The notes under the pieces are model-generated. The model saw nothing but the letters and a program-made list of their open reading frames with translations. It was not told the DNA's origin and ran no database searches. A stretch of DNA of 64,000 nt from Paludibacter sp. UBA6032 (GTDB lineage: Bacteria > Bacteroidota > Bacteroidia > Bacteroidales > Paludibacteraceae): the NCBI GenBank assembly GCA_002427885.1, contig DIZI01000007.1, forward strand, positions 3,903 through 67,902. Reading direction: 5' to 3'. The translations under genes were made by a program, and so were the position numbers. Positions 9,862 to 16,909 of the stretch are shown piece by piece; the first letter of the stretch is position 1; every line of letters starts with the position of its first letter.

Positions 9862-10827
9862 ATGTTTGCTCTATACCGATATATACTATTGCTTTGCCTG
9901 ATCCTATTCTGCAGCATTAAGACTATTGCTCAACTTGCTATGCCCGACAATGTTTATATCGGAACCTCAAAACACTATTTCGTTGATCCAAATTCAATTC
10001 CGGGTTCTACCTATATCTGGAAAATTGATGGTGTAACTCAACTGAGTTCTACAACCAATGAAATTGATATAGTGTGGAATACTGTAGGTACTTATTTACT
10101 CGAAGTTCAGGAACTTAATGTTAGTAATTGTTCGGGGGAAACAAAATCAGGTCAGGTCGTTGTTAGTCTTTTGCCGGTCGTAATTCCCAGTGCCGATTTA
10201 AGCGTCGTAAAGACCGTAAATAATGCACATCCCATTATCGGACAATCAGTTATATTTAGCATTGTGGCAACTAATAATGGTCCAGACAATGCCACCGGTG
10301 TAAAAGTGACAGATATTTTACAAAGCGGATATTCCTATGTTTCATCCACAGCAACAACCGGAACGTATGATTCTTCCACTGCCGTTTGGATAATTGGTCT
10401 TTTAAGCAAAGGAAAATCCGAAACTCTGACCATTAAAGCAATCGTAAATACATTAGGAAACTACAGTAATACGGCTACAATAGATGGTATTGAAGGTGAT
10501 GGTGATGCAGGAAATAATACTTCAACTGTTATTACCTATCCAACAGATTTCTTTATTCCTGAAGGATTCTCACCCAATGGCGATGGTACAAACGATTTGT
10601 TTGTTATCCGCGGTATTGCAAATTATCCAAATAATACGTTTGTAATTTTCAATCGTTGGGGAAATAAAGTGTACGAAGCTAGTCATTACCAAAACACATG
10701 GGATGGAAAATCAATGTTTGGATTACGGGTTGGAGGTGATGAATTACCTATTGGAACTTACTTCTATGTGCTTGATTTGATGGATGGCTCAGCTATTTTT
10801 AAAGGAACTATTTATCTCAATAGATAA
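9862..10827 (+). CDS. DUF11 protein with T9SS type B sorting domain (putative partner or anchor)
   Basis: A signal peptide (residues 1-24, ending KTIAQ) precedes a PKD-like domain (about 25-110, containing DNVYIGTSKHYFVDPN and PGSTYIWKIDGV). A DUF11 domain (about 112-225, starting ADLSVVKTVNNAHPIIG) and a T9SS type B domain (about 226-321, FFIPEGFSPNGDGTNDLF, NRWGNKVYEAS) follow. From the DUF11 domain onward it is a close paralogue of the end of the giant adhesin, but the Ig array is replaced by the short N-terminal domain. By family it should be secreted and surface-attached by T9SS. I infer that its N-terminal domain may hold the upstream proteins that end in HN tails. No intact PorP gene follows; only a fragment of an OmpA gene does. 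Confidence 0.85.
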   Translation: MFALYRYILLLCLILFCSIKTIAQLAMPDNVYIGTSKHYFVDPNSIPGSTYIWKIDGVTQLSSTTNEIDIVWNTVGTYLLEVQELNVSNCSGETKSGQVVVSLLPVVIPSADLSVVKTVNNAHPIIGQSVIFSIVATNNGPDNATGVKVTDILQSGYSYVSSTATTGTYDSSTAVWIIGLLSKGKSETLTIKAIVNTLGNYSNTATIDGIEGDGDAGNNTSTVITYPTDFFIPEGFSPNGDGTNDLFVIRGIANYPNNTFVIFNRWGNKVYEASHYQNTWDGKSMFGLRVGGDELPIGTYFYVLDLMDGSAIFKGTIYLNR

Positions 10828-10832
10828 CACCG

Positions 10833-11099
10833 AAGATTCCTGGTGATGGCAAGGTTATTATACGTGGCTTTACAGATACTATCGGAACTACAGAACATAA
10901 TCAAATTTTATCATTGGCTCGTACTAATGATGTGAAAAAGATTATGGAAGCTAGCCTGGCGAAAGCAGGTAGGACGGATGTTACTTTTGAAGTTACCGGT
11001 TATGGCGAGGATGAAAAAACAGCTCCTTTCGAAAATAAATATCCGGAAGAACGTTTTTATAATCGAACGGTTATCATTGATATAGAACAACCTAAATAA
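10833..11099 (+). pseudogene. Truncated 3' copy of the OmpA/PD40 gene
   Basis: This is an 88-codon in-frame fragment beginning KIPGDGKVIIRGFTD and ending DIEQPK, directly after the stop codon of the type B gene. It matches the end of the gene at 4488-6947 (positions 6681-6947). By my alignment eight codons differ silently and four differ in the amino acid, and all four amino-acid changes lie in the first half; the last 57 residues are identical. It has no signal peptide, PD40 or complete OmpA domain, so it is not expected to work alone. The pattern suggests that most divergence happened while the gene was still intact, then a deletion removed porP and most of ompA. An ATG-less internal start makes translation doubtful. 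Confidence 0.88.
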
Positions 11100-11128
11100 G
11101 TTTGTACTGTTTATGTTTACATGAGTGA

Positions 11129-11161
11129 AACAGAGACTTCGTTTGAAGTCTCTGTTTTTTT
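11129..11161 (+). terminator. Terminator after the duplicated block
   Basis: Stem AACAGAGACTTC / GAAGTCTCTGTT with a GTTT loop, then seven T. It is the paralogue of the hairpin at 6977: a T-A pair has become G-C on both arms, which keeps the stem intact. Confidence 0.9.
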
Positions 11162-11208
11162 AGTTATGAAATGCTCTTTTCTACATCTTTTCCTGGCTCT
11201 TCTTTCAA

Positions 11209-11275
11209 TGTGTGAATCATATAACTTATTTCAAAATTTATGTAACACTTGCGATAAATAAGACATCTATCTTTG
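11209..11275 (+). promoter_or_regulatory. Direct-repeat promoter, copy A
   Basis: GTGTGAATCATATAACTT carries the first half-site (TATAAC at 11220); the second (TGTAAC) is at 11241, 21 bp later. The -7 box TATCTTTG is at 11268, 27 bp after the second half-site start. There is no TTTG -33 box; the second half-site takes its place, as expected for an activator-dependent promoter. The start codon lies 41 bp downstream. Confidence 0.8.
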
Positions 11276-11316
11276 GTAAGTTGTGAAAACACCTTTTCAA
11301 CGTAAAAAAAACAAAT

Positions 11317-12282
11317 ATGAAAACTAAATTACTTATTTCGTTATCCATCATTCTTTTTTCTATAATGCCAAATGCAAGTTACGGTCAGGCACCTGTCTTA
11401 GGTACTACTTCGGGTTTCGCCTTATTTACGGCCGATGGTTCATTTACTAATGTAGGAAATGCAACGGTGGTTACCGGCGATGTCGGCAATCATGTGGGAC
11501 AATTTACCGCCTTTACTCCCGGAACTTTATACGGACAAAAACATGTGGCCGACGCTGTTTCAACAACTGCTGCTGCCGATGTGCTCACTGCTTACAGCGA
11601 TTTGTTCTCCAGAACTTGTGGTGTTGTTCTTGATACGTTGTTAGGAACCAACCAGGTTCTTACACCCAATGTTTATTGTATTGGTTCAGCTTCTACACTT
11701 AAAGGGGATTTAATTTTGGATGGTCAAGGTAACCCGAATGCTTTATTTATTTTCAAAATAAACGGAGCATTGTCTACCAGCACATTCTCAAATGTAGTTC
11801 TGGCAAATCAAGCTTCCCTGAAAAATGTCTATTGGCAAATTGGTGGAGCGTTCAGTTTGGGCGATAGTTCTGTTTTCAGGGGAACTATCATTGTCGATGG
11901 AGCAATCAATTTGTTGGAAGGCTCATCGCTATTAGGCAGAGGTCTTTCCACAGCCGGGGCGATTTCATTACATAATAATGTAGTTACTGTTCCATCCAAT
12001 GGTATTTCTACCGGTGTTGCTACTTTTAGTAATGCAAATACAGTTTCTATAGCACCAAATCCTTTCAGTTCGTATGCCAACATTACACTTAGTGATGCAT
12101 CAAAAACAGGAAAATACCAATTGAAGATTTATAATATTCTGGGTACTGAAGTGATGAACTCAATCATCACAAAACAATCAATGACATTAAACACCGGAAA
12201 TCTTCATACGGGAATTTATTTCTACAAATTGATGGAAAATGACAAAGTGGTTCAAACCGGAAAACTGATTTCGAAACAGTAA
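11317..12282 (+). CDS. DUF3494 (ice-binding-like) protein with T9SS type A sorting domain
   Basis: A signal peptide (residues 1-24, ending SYGQA) is followed by one DUF3494 domain (about 26-228; VLGTTSGFALFTADGSF, LDGQGNPNALFIFKINGALS, VYWQIGGAFSLGDSSVFRGT). The end is a type A T9SS domain (about 240-321; VSIAPNPFSSYANITL, YNILGTEV, LHTGIYFYKL). It should be exported across the outer membrane and attached to the cell surface or released. Compared with the 7067 gene the Ig domain is missing and the sorting signal is type A. It has its own promoter with the 21-bp direct repeat (11209-11275). Ice binding is possible but adhesion is as likely. Confidence 0.9.
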   Translation: MKTKLLISLSIILFSIMPNASYGQAPVLGTTSGFALFTADGSFTNVGNATVVTGDVGNHVGQFTAFTPGTLYGQKHVADAVSTTAAADVLTAYSDLFSRTCGVVLDTLLGTNQVLTPNVYCIGSASTLKGDLILDGQGNPNALFIFKINGALSTSTFSNVVLANQASLKNVYWQIGGAFSLGDSSVFRGTIIVDGAINLLEGSSLLGRGLSTAGAISLHNNVVTVPSNGISTGVATFSNANTVSIAPNPFSSYANITLSDASKTGKYQLKIYNILGTEVMNSIITKQSMTLNTGNLHTGIYFYKLMENDKVVQTGKLISKQ

Positions 12283-12441
12283 CTAGTCGTTAGTTTTTAG
12301 TTGGTAAAAGGTTTTTTAGTCGGAAGTGGTTAGTATGCCACAGTTCAGTTCAAAAATTCAAATAATTTTAAAAAAATTCATTGCATTATTGTAGTGGATT
12401 TTTTTCTAAAACTATCCCAATCGTAAATCATAAATAATTAA

Positions 12442-12459
12442 TCCCGATAACTATCGGGA
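12442..12459. repeat. Intergenic palindrome TCCCGATAACTATCGGGA, copy 1
   Basis: A near-perfect 18-bp palindrome in the 300-bp gap 12283-12582. Relatives lie at 16885, 18306 and 20392. The rest of that gap holds AT-rich DNA without a recognisable gene, plus the regulatory block at 12472. No clear terminator for the upstream gene was found. Confidence 0.75.
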
Positions 12460-12471
12460 GTAAATGCATGA

Positions 12472-12538
12472 TGTGTGAATCATGTAACTTAATTCCGAAA
12501 TTGTGTAACACTTTATATTTTAAAGACATCTATCTTTG
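12472..12538 (+). promoter_or_regulatory. Direct-repeat promoter, copy B
   Basis: Half-sites TGTAAC at 12483 and TGTAAC at 12504 are 21 bp apart; -7 box TATCTTTG is at 12531, again 27 bp on. This copy is closest to the four-copy consensus. The start codon follows 44 bp later. Confidence 0.82.
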
Positions 12539-12582
12539 ATTCAGTTAGTATGCTTAATACACTCTCTTAAAATACAATCAAA

Positions 12583-14199
12583 ATGAAAAAAAAATTACTT
12601 CTATCATTAACTGCAGTTTTACTGTTTTTAATGCCAAATGCCAATTTCGGTCAAACCATTAATTTAGGTACCGCTGCTGATTTTTCTCTCTTTTCAACCA
12701 ACGGATCGGTCAGCAATACGGGAATATCTCAACTTACAGGAAATGTTGGATCGAATAATGGTTCCAGTACCGGTTTTGGAAATGTAAACGGTGTTATGCA
12801 CGATCAGGATGGAGCCAGTGCACAATGTGCTGCCGATTTATTAATTGCATACAATCAATTAAATGCAGCTATCCCTACATACTTTCCCGCTCCTTTGATG
12901 GGAAATGGTACTACTTTAACACCCGGTATATATGCAATATCTGGTGCATCGACTCTGAACTTAGGTCTTACTTTGGACGCACAAGGAGATCCGAATGCAA
13001 AATTTATTTTTCAAATTGCAGGAACATTCTCTGCTAATGCCGAATCAAAGATTCATTTAATTAATGGTGCTTTGGCTTGTAATGTTTTTTGGAAAGTGGA
13101 AGGAATGGTCAGTTTGGCTCCCGGTACTTTCATGAAAGGAACTATTATTGCTAACAATGCAGCCATCAGCATTACCACCCGCGACACGATTGAAGGTAGA
13201 GCCCTTTCAACCGCAGGAGCTATTACTGTTGATGGAGCACTTGTTTATACACCTACAGGTTGTGGAAGCCCTTATCTTACAGGTCCAACAGCCCCCGATC
13301 TTAAAAGTACTGCCTGTTTTGCATTATTTTCGGCCGATGGTCCGGTTTCAAATACAGGAATAACTACTATCAATGGAAGTGTCGGCACAAATGTCGGTTT
13401 AACGACCGGTTTTGATCCGCTTTTAGTAAGCGGTAACATTCACCCGATTCCCGACGTTGTTACAGCTCAATGTGCTGCCGATTTACTTACGGTATATAAT
13501 TACCTGAATGTTTTACCTGAAGATATCGAATTATTGTATCCTGCACAATTTGGACGCAATCTGGTTCTTACTCCGCATACTTATATTATGAAAGCGGCTG
13601 CGGTCTTCACCGATTCATTATACCTCAATGCTCAGGGAAATCCGGATGCAGTTTTTGTTATAAAAATCAACGGTGCCCTGACAACCAGTACGTATGCAAA
13701 AGTACTTTTGATTAATGGTGCCCAGGCAAAAAATGTGTATTGGAAGATTGAAGGTGCAGTTAGTATCAACAATTATTCGGTTTTCTGTGGAACTATTATT
13801 GCCAACAACGGAGCATTAGGTGCTATCAATACCGGTGTCGTACTGAATGGTCGTGCACTGACAACATCGGGTGCACTAACTTCGGCTGCAATTACTACCA
13901 TTATGCCTGCTGTTTGCGTTGCTACAGCTGTTACTACCCTACAGGTGGTTAATACTGCAGTTACAATTGCACCCAATCCGCTAAGCTCAAATACCACCAT
14001 TGTCATAAATAATGACAGTAAAGAATTTAACTACAATCTGAAGATTTATAATGTTTTAGGAAAAGAGATAATGAATACTTCATTGACAAAAAGAACAACA
14101 TTGCTGGATACAAAAGAACTTACTACCGGAATTTATTTCTACAAAGTAATGAATAACGATACTGTTATTCAATCCGGGAAATTGATTTCTAAACAGTAA
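12583..14199 (+). CDS. Double DUF3494 (ice-binding-like) protein with T9SS type A sorting domain
   Basis: A signal peptide (residues 1-23, ending NFGQT) precedes two tandem DUF3494 domains. The first is at about 26-222 (NLGTAADFSLFSTNGSV, LDAQGDPNAKFIFQIAG). The second is at about 235-445 (DLKSTACFALFSADGPV, LNAQGNPDAVFVIKINGAL). A type A sorting domain closes the protein (about 460-538, VTIAPNPLSSNTTIVI, YNVLGKEIMN, LTTGIYFYKV). Tandem solenoids of this family often raise binding avidity. It is cotranscribed with nothing visible: it has its own direct-repeat promoter and is followed by a strong terminator at 14241. The sorting domain resembles that of the 11317 protein, suggesting duplication within the island. 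Confidence 0.9.
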   Translation: MKKKLLLSLTAVLLFLMPNANFGQTINLGTAADFSLFSTNGSVSNTGISQLTGNVGSNNGSSTGFGNVNGVMHDQDGASAQCAADLLIAYNQLNAAIPTYFPAPLMGNGTTLTPGIYAISGASTLNLGLTLDAQGDPNAKFIFQIAGTFSANAESKIHLINGALACNVFWKVEGMVSLAPGTFMKGTIIANNAAISITTRDTIEGRALSTAGAITVDGALVYTPTGCGSPYLTGPTAPDLKSTACFALFSADGPVSNTGITTINGSVGTNVGLTTGFDPLLVSGNIHPIPDVVTAQCAADLLTVYNYLNVLPEDIELLYPAQFGRNLVLTPHTYIMKAAAVFTDSLYLNAQGNPDAVFVIKINGALTTSTYAKVLLINGAQAKNVYWKIEGAVSINNYSVFCGTIIANNGALGAINTGVVLNGRALTTSGALTSAAITTIMPAVCVATAVTTLQVVNTAVTIAPNPLSSNTTIVINNDSKEFNYNLKIYNVLGKEIMNTSLTKRTTLLDTKELTTGIYFYKVMNNDTVIQSGKLISKQ

Positions 14200-14240
14200 A
14201 AAAGTACAATACTGATTTTTGATGATATTTAATTAAATAG

Positions 14241-14276
14241 AAAAGATCCACAACACGCATGTTGTGGATCTTTTTT
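14241..14276 (+). terminator. Strong rho-independent terminator
   Basis: Stem AAAAGATCCACAAC / GTTGTGGATCTTTT with a six-base loop and six T at the end, after the double DUF3494 gene. Confidence 0.92.
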
Positions 14277-14317
14277 ATAACAACAATGTTCGAAATCTAT
14301 TTAATATAAATTGTTTA

Positions 14318-14384
14318 TGTGTGAATGATGTAATTTTTAAATGGAATTTTGTAATGAGTTTAATCCCTAAAAACCTCACCTTTG
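14318..14384 (+). promoter_or_regulatory. Direct-repeat promoter, copy C
   Basis: Half-sites TGTAAT at 14329 and TGTAAT at 14350 (21 bp apart). The -7 region CACCTTTG is at 14377, 27 bp on. It matches the other copies over 67 bp without gaps, although the -7 box lacks the usual leading TA. Confidence 0.75.
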
Positions 14385-14420
14385 TTTATTGAAAATTATA
14401 TACTATAATTGATGAATAAG

Positions 14421-14606
14421 ATGAACAAGACAGAAAAAAATACAAACTGGGAAGTACAAAAAGGGAGACTTTTAAAAAAAATCGCCTATCTGACAGATAA
14501 TGACCTTTTGTTTGCACAAGATAAGAAAAAGGAAATTTTCGATGTACTCCAGAAAAGACTGGGCAAATCAAAAGAAGAGATACAGAAAATTATCAACGGG
14601 GTATAG
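14421..14606 (+). CDS. CsbD-like stress protein (first copy)
   Basis: A 61-residue protein of the CsbD-like family, small acidic/basic helical proteins linked to general stress responses; biochemical role unknown. It shows the family pattern: an N-terminal W..QKG.L.KK, the shared LTDNDLLFAQ, and a C-terminal LGKSKEEIQKII. ATG at 14421 is preferred over the in-frame ATG at 14412 and TTG at 14409. From 14421 the protein aligns without gaps to the 61-residue neighbour at 14763, and the distance from the promoter box matches. It has its own direct-repeat promoter (copy C). No terminator is visible before promoter copy D. Confidence 0.82.
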   Translation: MNKTEKNTNWEVQKGRLLKKIAYLTDNDLLFAQDKKKEIFDVLQKRLGKSKEEIQKIINGV

Positions 14607-14658
14607 CTTTATACATTTCAAAAATTAAAAACATTATCTATATTCGAATCGTACATAA

Positions 14659-14725
14659 CATGTGAATTATGTAAGTTTTCATTGGAATTGTGTAACGGAT
14701 TTAACATAGAAACTATCCATCTTTA
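14659..14725 (+). promoter_or_regulatory. Direct-repeat promoter, copy D
   Basis: Half-sites TGTAAG at 14670 and TGTAAC at 14691 (21 bp apart); -7-like CATCTTTA at 14718 (27 bp on). The most degenerate -7 box of the four, but the geometry is exact. Confidence 0.75.
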
Positions 14726-14762
14726 CATCGTGATAACACTTTCACTATTAACAAATAAAATT

Positions 14763-14948
14763 ATGAATACAACTGAACTAAAAGGAACCTGGGAAGAAAC
14801 GAAAGGGAAACTGATCCAGAAATTTGCAAACTTAACTGACAATGACCTCATGTTTGCTGAAGGCAAAAAAGAAGAAATGTTAGGACGACTACAAAAGAAA
14901 TTGGGTAAAACAAAAGAAGAATTACGTAAGATTATTTCCGGACTCTGA
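14763..14948 (+). CDS. CsbD-like stress protein (second copy)
   Basis: A 61-residue CsbD-like protein (MNTTELKGTWEETKGKLI at the start, LTDNDLMFAEGKKEEM in the middle, LGKTKEELRKIISG at the end). The ATG at 14763 is chosen because a longer in-frame reading to 14682 would run through promoter copy D and the upstream residues have no family similarity. The two CsbD-like genes are tandem paralogues. The lipoprotein at 15039 follows after 90 bp without a terminator and the lmo0937-like gene after that, so a three-gene stress transcript is likely. Confidence 0.87.
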   Translation: MNTTELKGTWEETKGKLIQKFANLTDNDLMFAEGKKEEMLGRLQKKLGKTKEELRKIISGL

Positions 14949-15038
14949 TTTTTCTCAGACTAAAGGCTGTTTAAAAGATCCGGTATAAAATCAATAGCTT
15001 ATCTGTTTATTAAAATCAATACTTTAAAATCATTCAAA

Positions 15039-15506
15039 ATGAAAAAAACAATTTTTACCCTTGCCGTAATTACAATTTTTATGTCAGGAAGTCTTTTGAC
15101 AAGTTGCCAGTCAACGGCTCAAAAAGAACGGGTAGCACAGGACAAAGTGGATAATGCACAGGAAAATCTTGATGTCGCAAAATACAATGCGGATATGGTG
15201 GATCAGAAAGTTGCAACTGCTGAACAGTTTAAAACTTACAAACTGGAGACTGAATTAAAAATCAAAAACAATGAAGTCAAGATTGCCGAGATAAAACTAA
15301 AGATTAGAAAATCAGGAGCAGCATTCGATGAAGGGTTTGCAAATAAAATTGATTCATTGGAACTGAAAAATAAAAACATGAAATCGCGGATTGACAATTA
15401 TGAAAAGAGTCATAGCGACTGGGAAACTTTCAAACGTGAATTTAATCACGATATGGATGAATTGGGAAATGCAGTGAAAGATCTGGGTGTAAAAAACAAA
15501 CAATGA
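15039..15506 (+). CDS. Coiled-coil lipoprotein
   Basis: A 155-residue protein with a lipoprotein signal peptide (hydrophobic residues 4-20, lipobox LTSC with Cys at about 23). The rest is almost entirely charged helix with heptad-like spacing (about 30-150; for example KVDNAQENLDVAKYN and ELKIKNNEVKIAEIKLKI). It probably lies in the periplasm tethered to a membrane. I do not recognise a named family, and its function is unknown. It sits between CsbD-like and lmo0937-like genes, so a role in envelope stress is a reasonable guess. No separate promoter of Bacteroidota type was found in the 90-bp gap. Confidence 0.78.
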   Translation: MKKTIFTLAVITIFMSGSLLTSCQSTAQKERVAQDKVDNAQENLDVAKYNADMVDQKVATAEQFKTYKLETELKIKNNEVKIAEIKLKIRKSGAAFDEGFANKIDSLELKNKNMKSRIDNYEKSHSDWETFKREFNHDMDELGNAVKDLGVKNKQ

Positions 15507-15582
15507 TCATTGTCCTGTTAATTAAGAATTTAAAGAGAATAATCCTGTTTTAAACTTAAATATAAACACTAAAAACAAAACC

Positions 15583-15735
15583 ATGAGCAATTTACTTTAT
15601 ATTATCGCCGTCATTCTTATTATTTTTTGGGCCATTGGCTTCTTTGCATACAGTTTGGGTGGACTTATTCATATCCTGCTTATCATTGCAGTAATTGCCA
15701 TAATATTCAGATTAATAAGAGGACGTTCTCTCTAA
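15583..15735 (+). CDS. lmo0937-type (DUF5670) small membrane protein
   Basis: A 50-residue protein starting MSNLLYIIAVILIIFWAIGF and ending in a basic tail (RLIRGRSL). It has two hydrophobic segments (about 4-24 and 28-43) joined by a short glycine turn (SLGGLIH), the hallmark of the lmo0937/DUF5670 family of tiny inner-membrane proteins, often near CsbD-like and other stress genes. Molecular role unknown. The start ATG follows ACCATG with no better alternative, and a strong terminator lies 32 bp after the stop, so this is probably the last gene of the CsbD-lipoprotein transcript. Confidence 0.8.
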   Translation: MSNLLYIIAVILIIFWAIGFFAYSLGGLIHILLIIAVIAIIFRLIRGRSL

Positions 15736-15767
15736 GACAATTTGGATTCAGAAAACAACTTCTGAAT

Positions 15768-15809
15768 AACAAAAACGCGAACCGGTTAGACCGGTTAGCG
15801 TTTTTGTTA
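15768..15809 (+). terminator. Terminator after the stress gene cluster
   Basis: Arms AACAAAAACGC / GCGTTTTTGTT enclose a second inner hairpin (ACCGGTTAGACCGGT). The T tract lies in the 3' arm. The remainder of the 327-bp gap 15736-16062 is AT-rich, with repeats of the type ACTATAAACTA; no gene or clear promoter is seen in it. Confidence 0.8.
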
Positions 15810-16062
15810 TAAGTAACTTGTTTAAAAGATTATTAATTTTCAATTATCGACTATAAACTATAAACTACCGACTAAAAACTAATCCCTAATTCCAACTTTT
15901 TAATTGCAGAATTGTTTTATGAGATAAATCAATTTGTTAGCATTGAATATAACTAATTTACCTACTAATTGAAAGCGAAAGTGGAGATCAGTAACCACTT
16001 AAATAAACGGAGCGAATCCGAAAAGCTTTATGAGTAAGGAAAAATAGTAAATTCAATGAAAA

Positions 16063-16668
16063 ATGAAAACAAAAATTTTACTTTTAATCCTGCTGTTATC
16101 GGCAGGAATGGCCGGATATTCAACTACCTGGCAAATTACGAACAGTGGATTTAGTTTTTCGCCTGCCACTGTTACTATTCAACAGGGCGATGATGTAAAT
16201 TTCTCGCTTGCCAGCATTCACAATGCAGTTGAAGTGTCATCTGCCACCTGGACTGCTAATGGTTCAACTTCCAACAATGGCTTTCAGGTTCCTTTTGGAG
16301 GCGGTAGTGTTGCAGCATCTAAATTGACAGTTGGTACCCATTATTATGTATGTGAGCCCCACGCTTCGCTGGGCATGAAAGGCAAAATTGTAGTGGTAAA
16401 TGCTACTGCTATCGTTGAAACCAGGGCAGATCAGAGAGTAACACTGGGTTCAAATCCTGTCAGGGATGTCATTCAGCTCACGATCAATGAAAGTAATCTG
16501 GTGGGTTCGGCATACAGGTTGTACAACCAACTGGGACAGCAACTAATGAATGATCAGTTATCAGGTAAAACGAATCTGATACCTGTTTCCCAATTGCCAT
16601 CAGGGGTTTATTTTCTGCAAATTGCTGCAACGGATGTAAAAACGTTGAAGATACTGATTCGGAATTAA
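16063..16668 (+). CDS. Secreted cupredoxin (plastocyanin-like) with T9SS type A sorting domain
   Basis: A signal peptide (residues 1-19) is followed by a cupredoxin fold (about 20-112) and a type A T9SS domain (about 120-201; VTLGSNPVRDVIQLTI, YRLYNQLGQQL, LPSGVYFLQI). The type 1 copper ligands are visible: a His in SIHNAVEV, then Cys, His and Met in VCEPHASLGMKG. The protein should bind copper and take part in electron transfer or copper handling outside the cell. A T9SS-exported cupredoxin would act on the surface or in the medium, and the redox partner is not evident here. It is a single gene followed by a terminator at 16751. Confidence 0.87.
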   Translation: MKTKILLLILLLSAGMAGYSTTWQITNSGFSFSPATVTIQQGDDVNFSLASIHNAVEVSSATWTANGSTSNNGFQVPFGGGSVAASKLTVGTHYYVCEPHASLGMKGKIVVVNATAIVETRADQRVTLGSNPVRDVIQLTINESNLVGSAYRLYNQLGQQLMNDQLSGKTNLIPVSQLPSGVYFLQIAATDVKTLKILIRN

Positions 16669-16750
16669 AAATAAGATTCCCGTTTATTGTACTTTTTGCA
16701 GGATACTTCCCGTTCACTCCCTACAGGATGTTGGACTTTGGCTCATAATT

Positions 16751-16781
16751 AACCCCCGGTAAGTTACACTTATCGGGGGTT
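16751..16781 (+). terminator. Terminator after the cupredoxin gene
   Basis: Long stem AACCCCCGGTAAGT / ACTTATCGGGGGTT with a three-base loop, then TATTTTTGG. Confidence 0.9.
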
Positions 16782-16884
16782 ATTTTTGGTCAGCTTCTAT
16801 GAAGTTGAATTACTATATTTCTAAATTATTAAACTCTAAACCATAAACACGAATCCATTGATAACTGTCAATTATGAATTATGA

Positions 16885-16902
16885 TCCCGATAGCTATCGG
16901 GA
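16885..16902. repeat. Intergenic palindrome TCCCGATAGCTATCGGGA, copy 2
   Basis: A perfect 18-bp palindrome ending eight bases before the 3' end of the thioredoxin-fold gene on the minus strand. Confidence 0.85.
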
Positions 16903-16909
16903 GAATTAT

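Noticed and set aside
10914..11099. A 61-residue stand-alone gene (start at an internal ATG-like codon)
   Set aside because: It is just the end of the OmpA fragment; homology begins upstream at 10833, and no promoter or native start exists.
14682..14762. A longer start for the second CsbD-like protein
   Set aside because: The extra residues overlap promoter copy D and have no similarity to the family; ATG at 14763 gives a length equal to the first copy.
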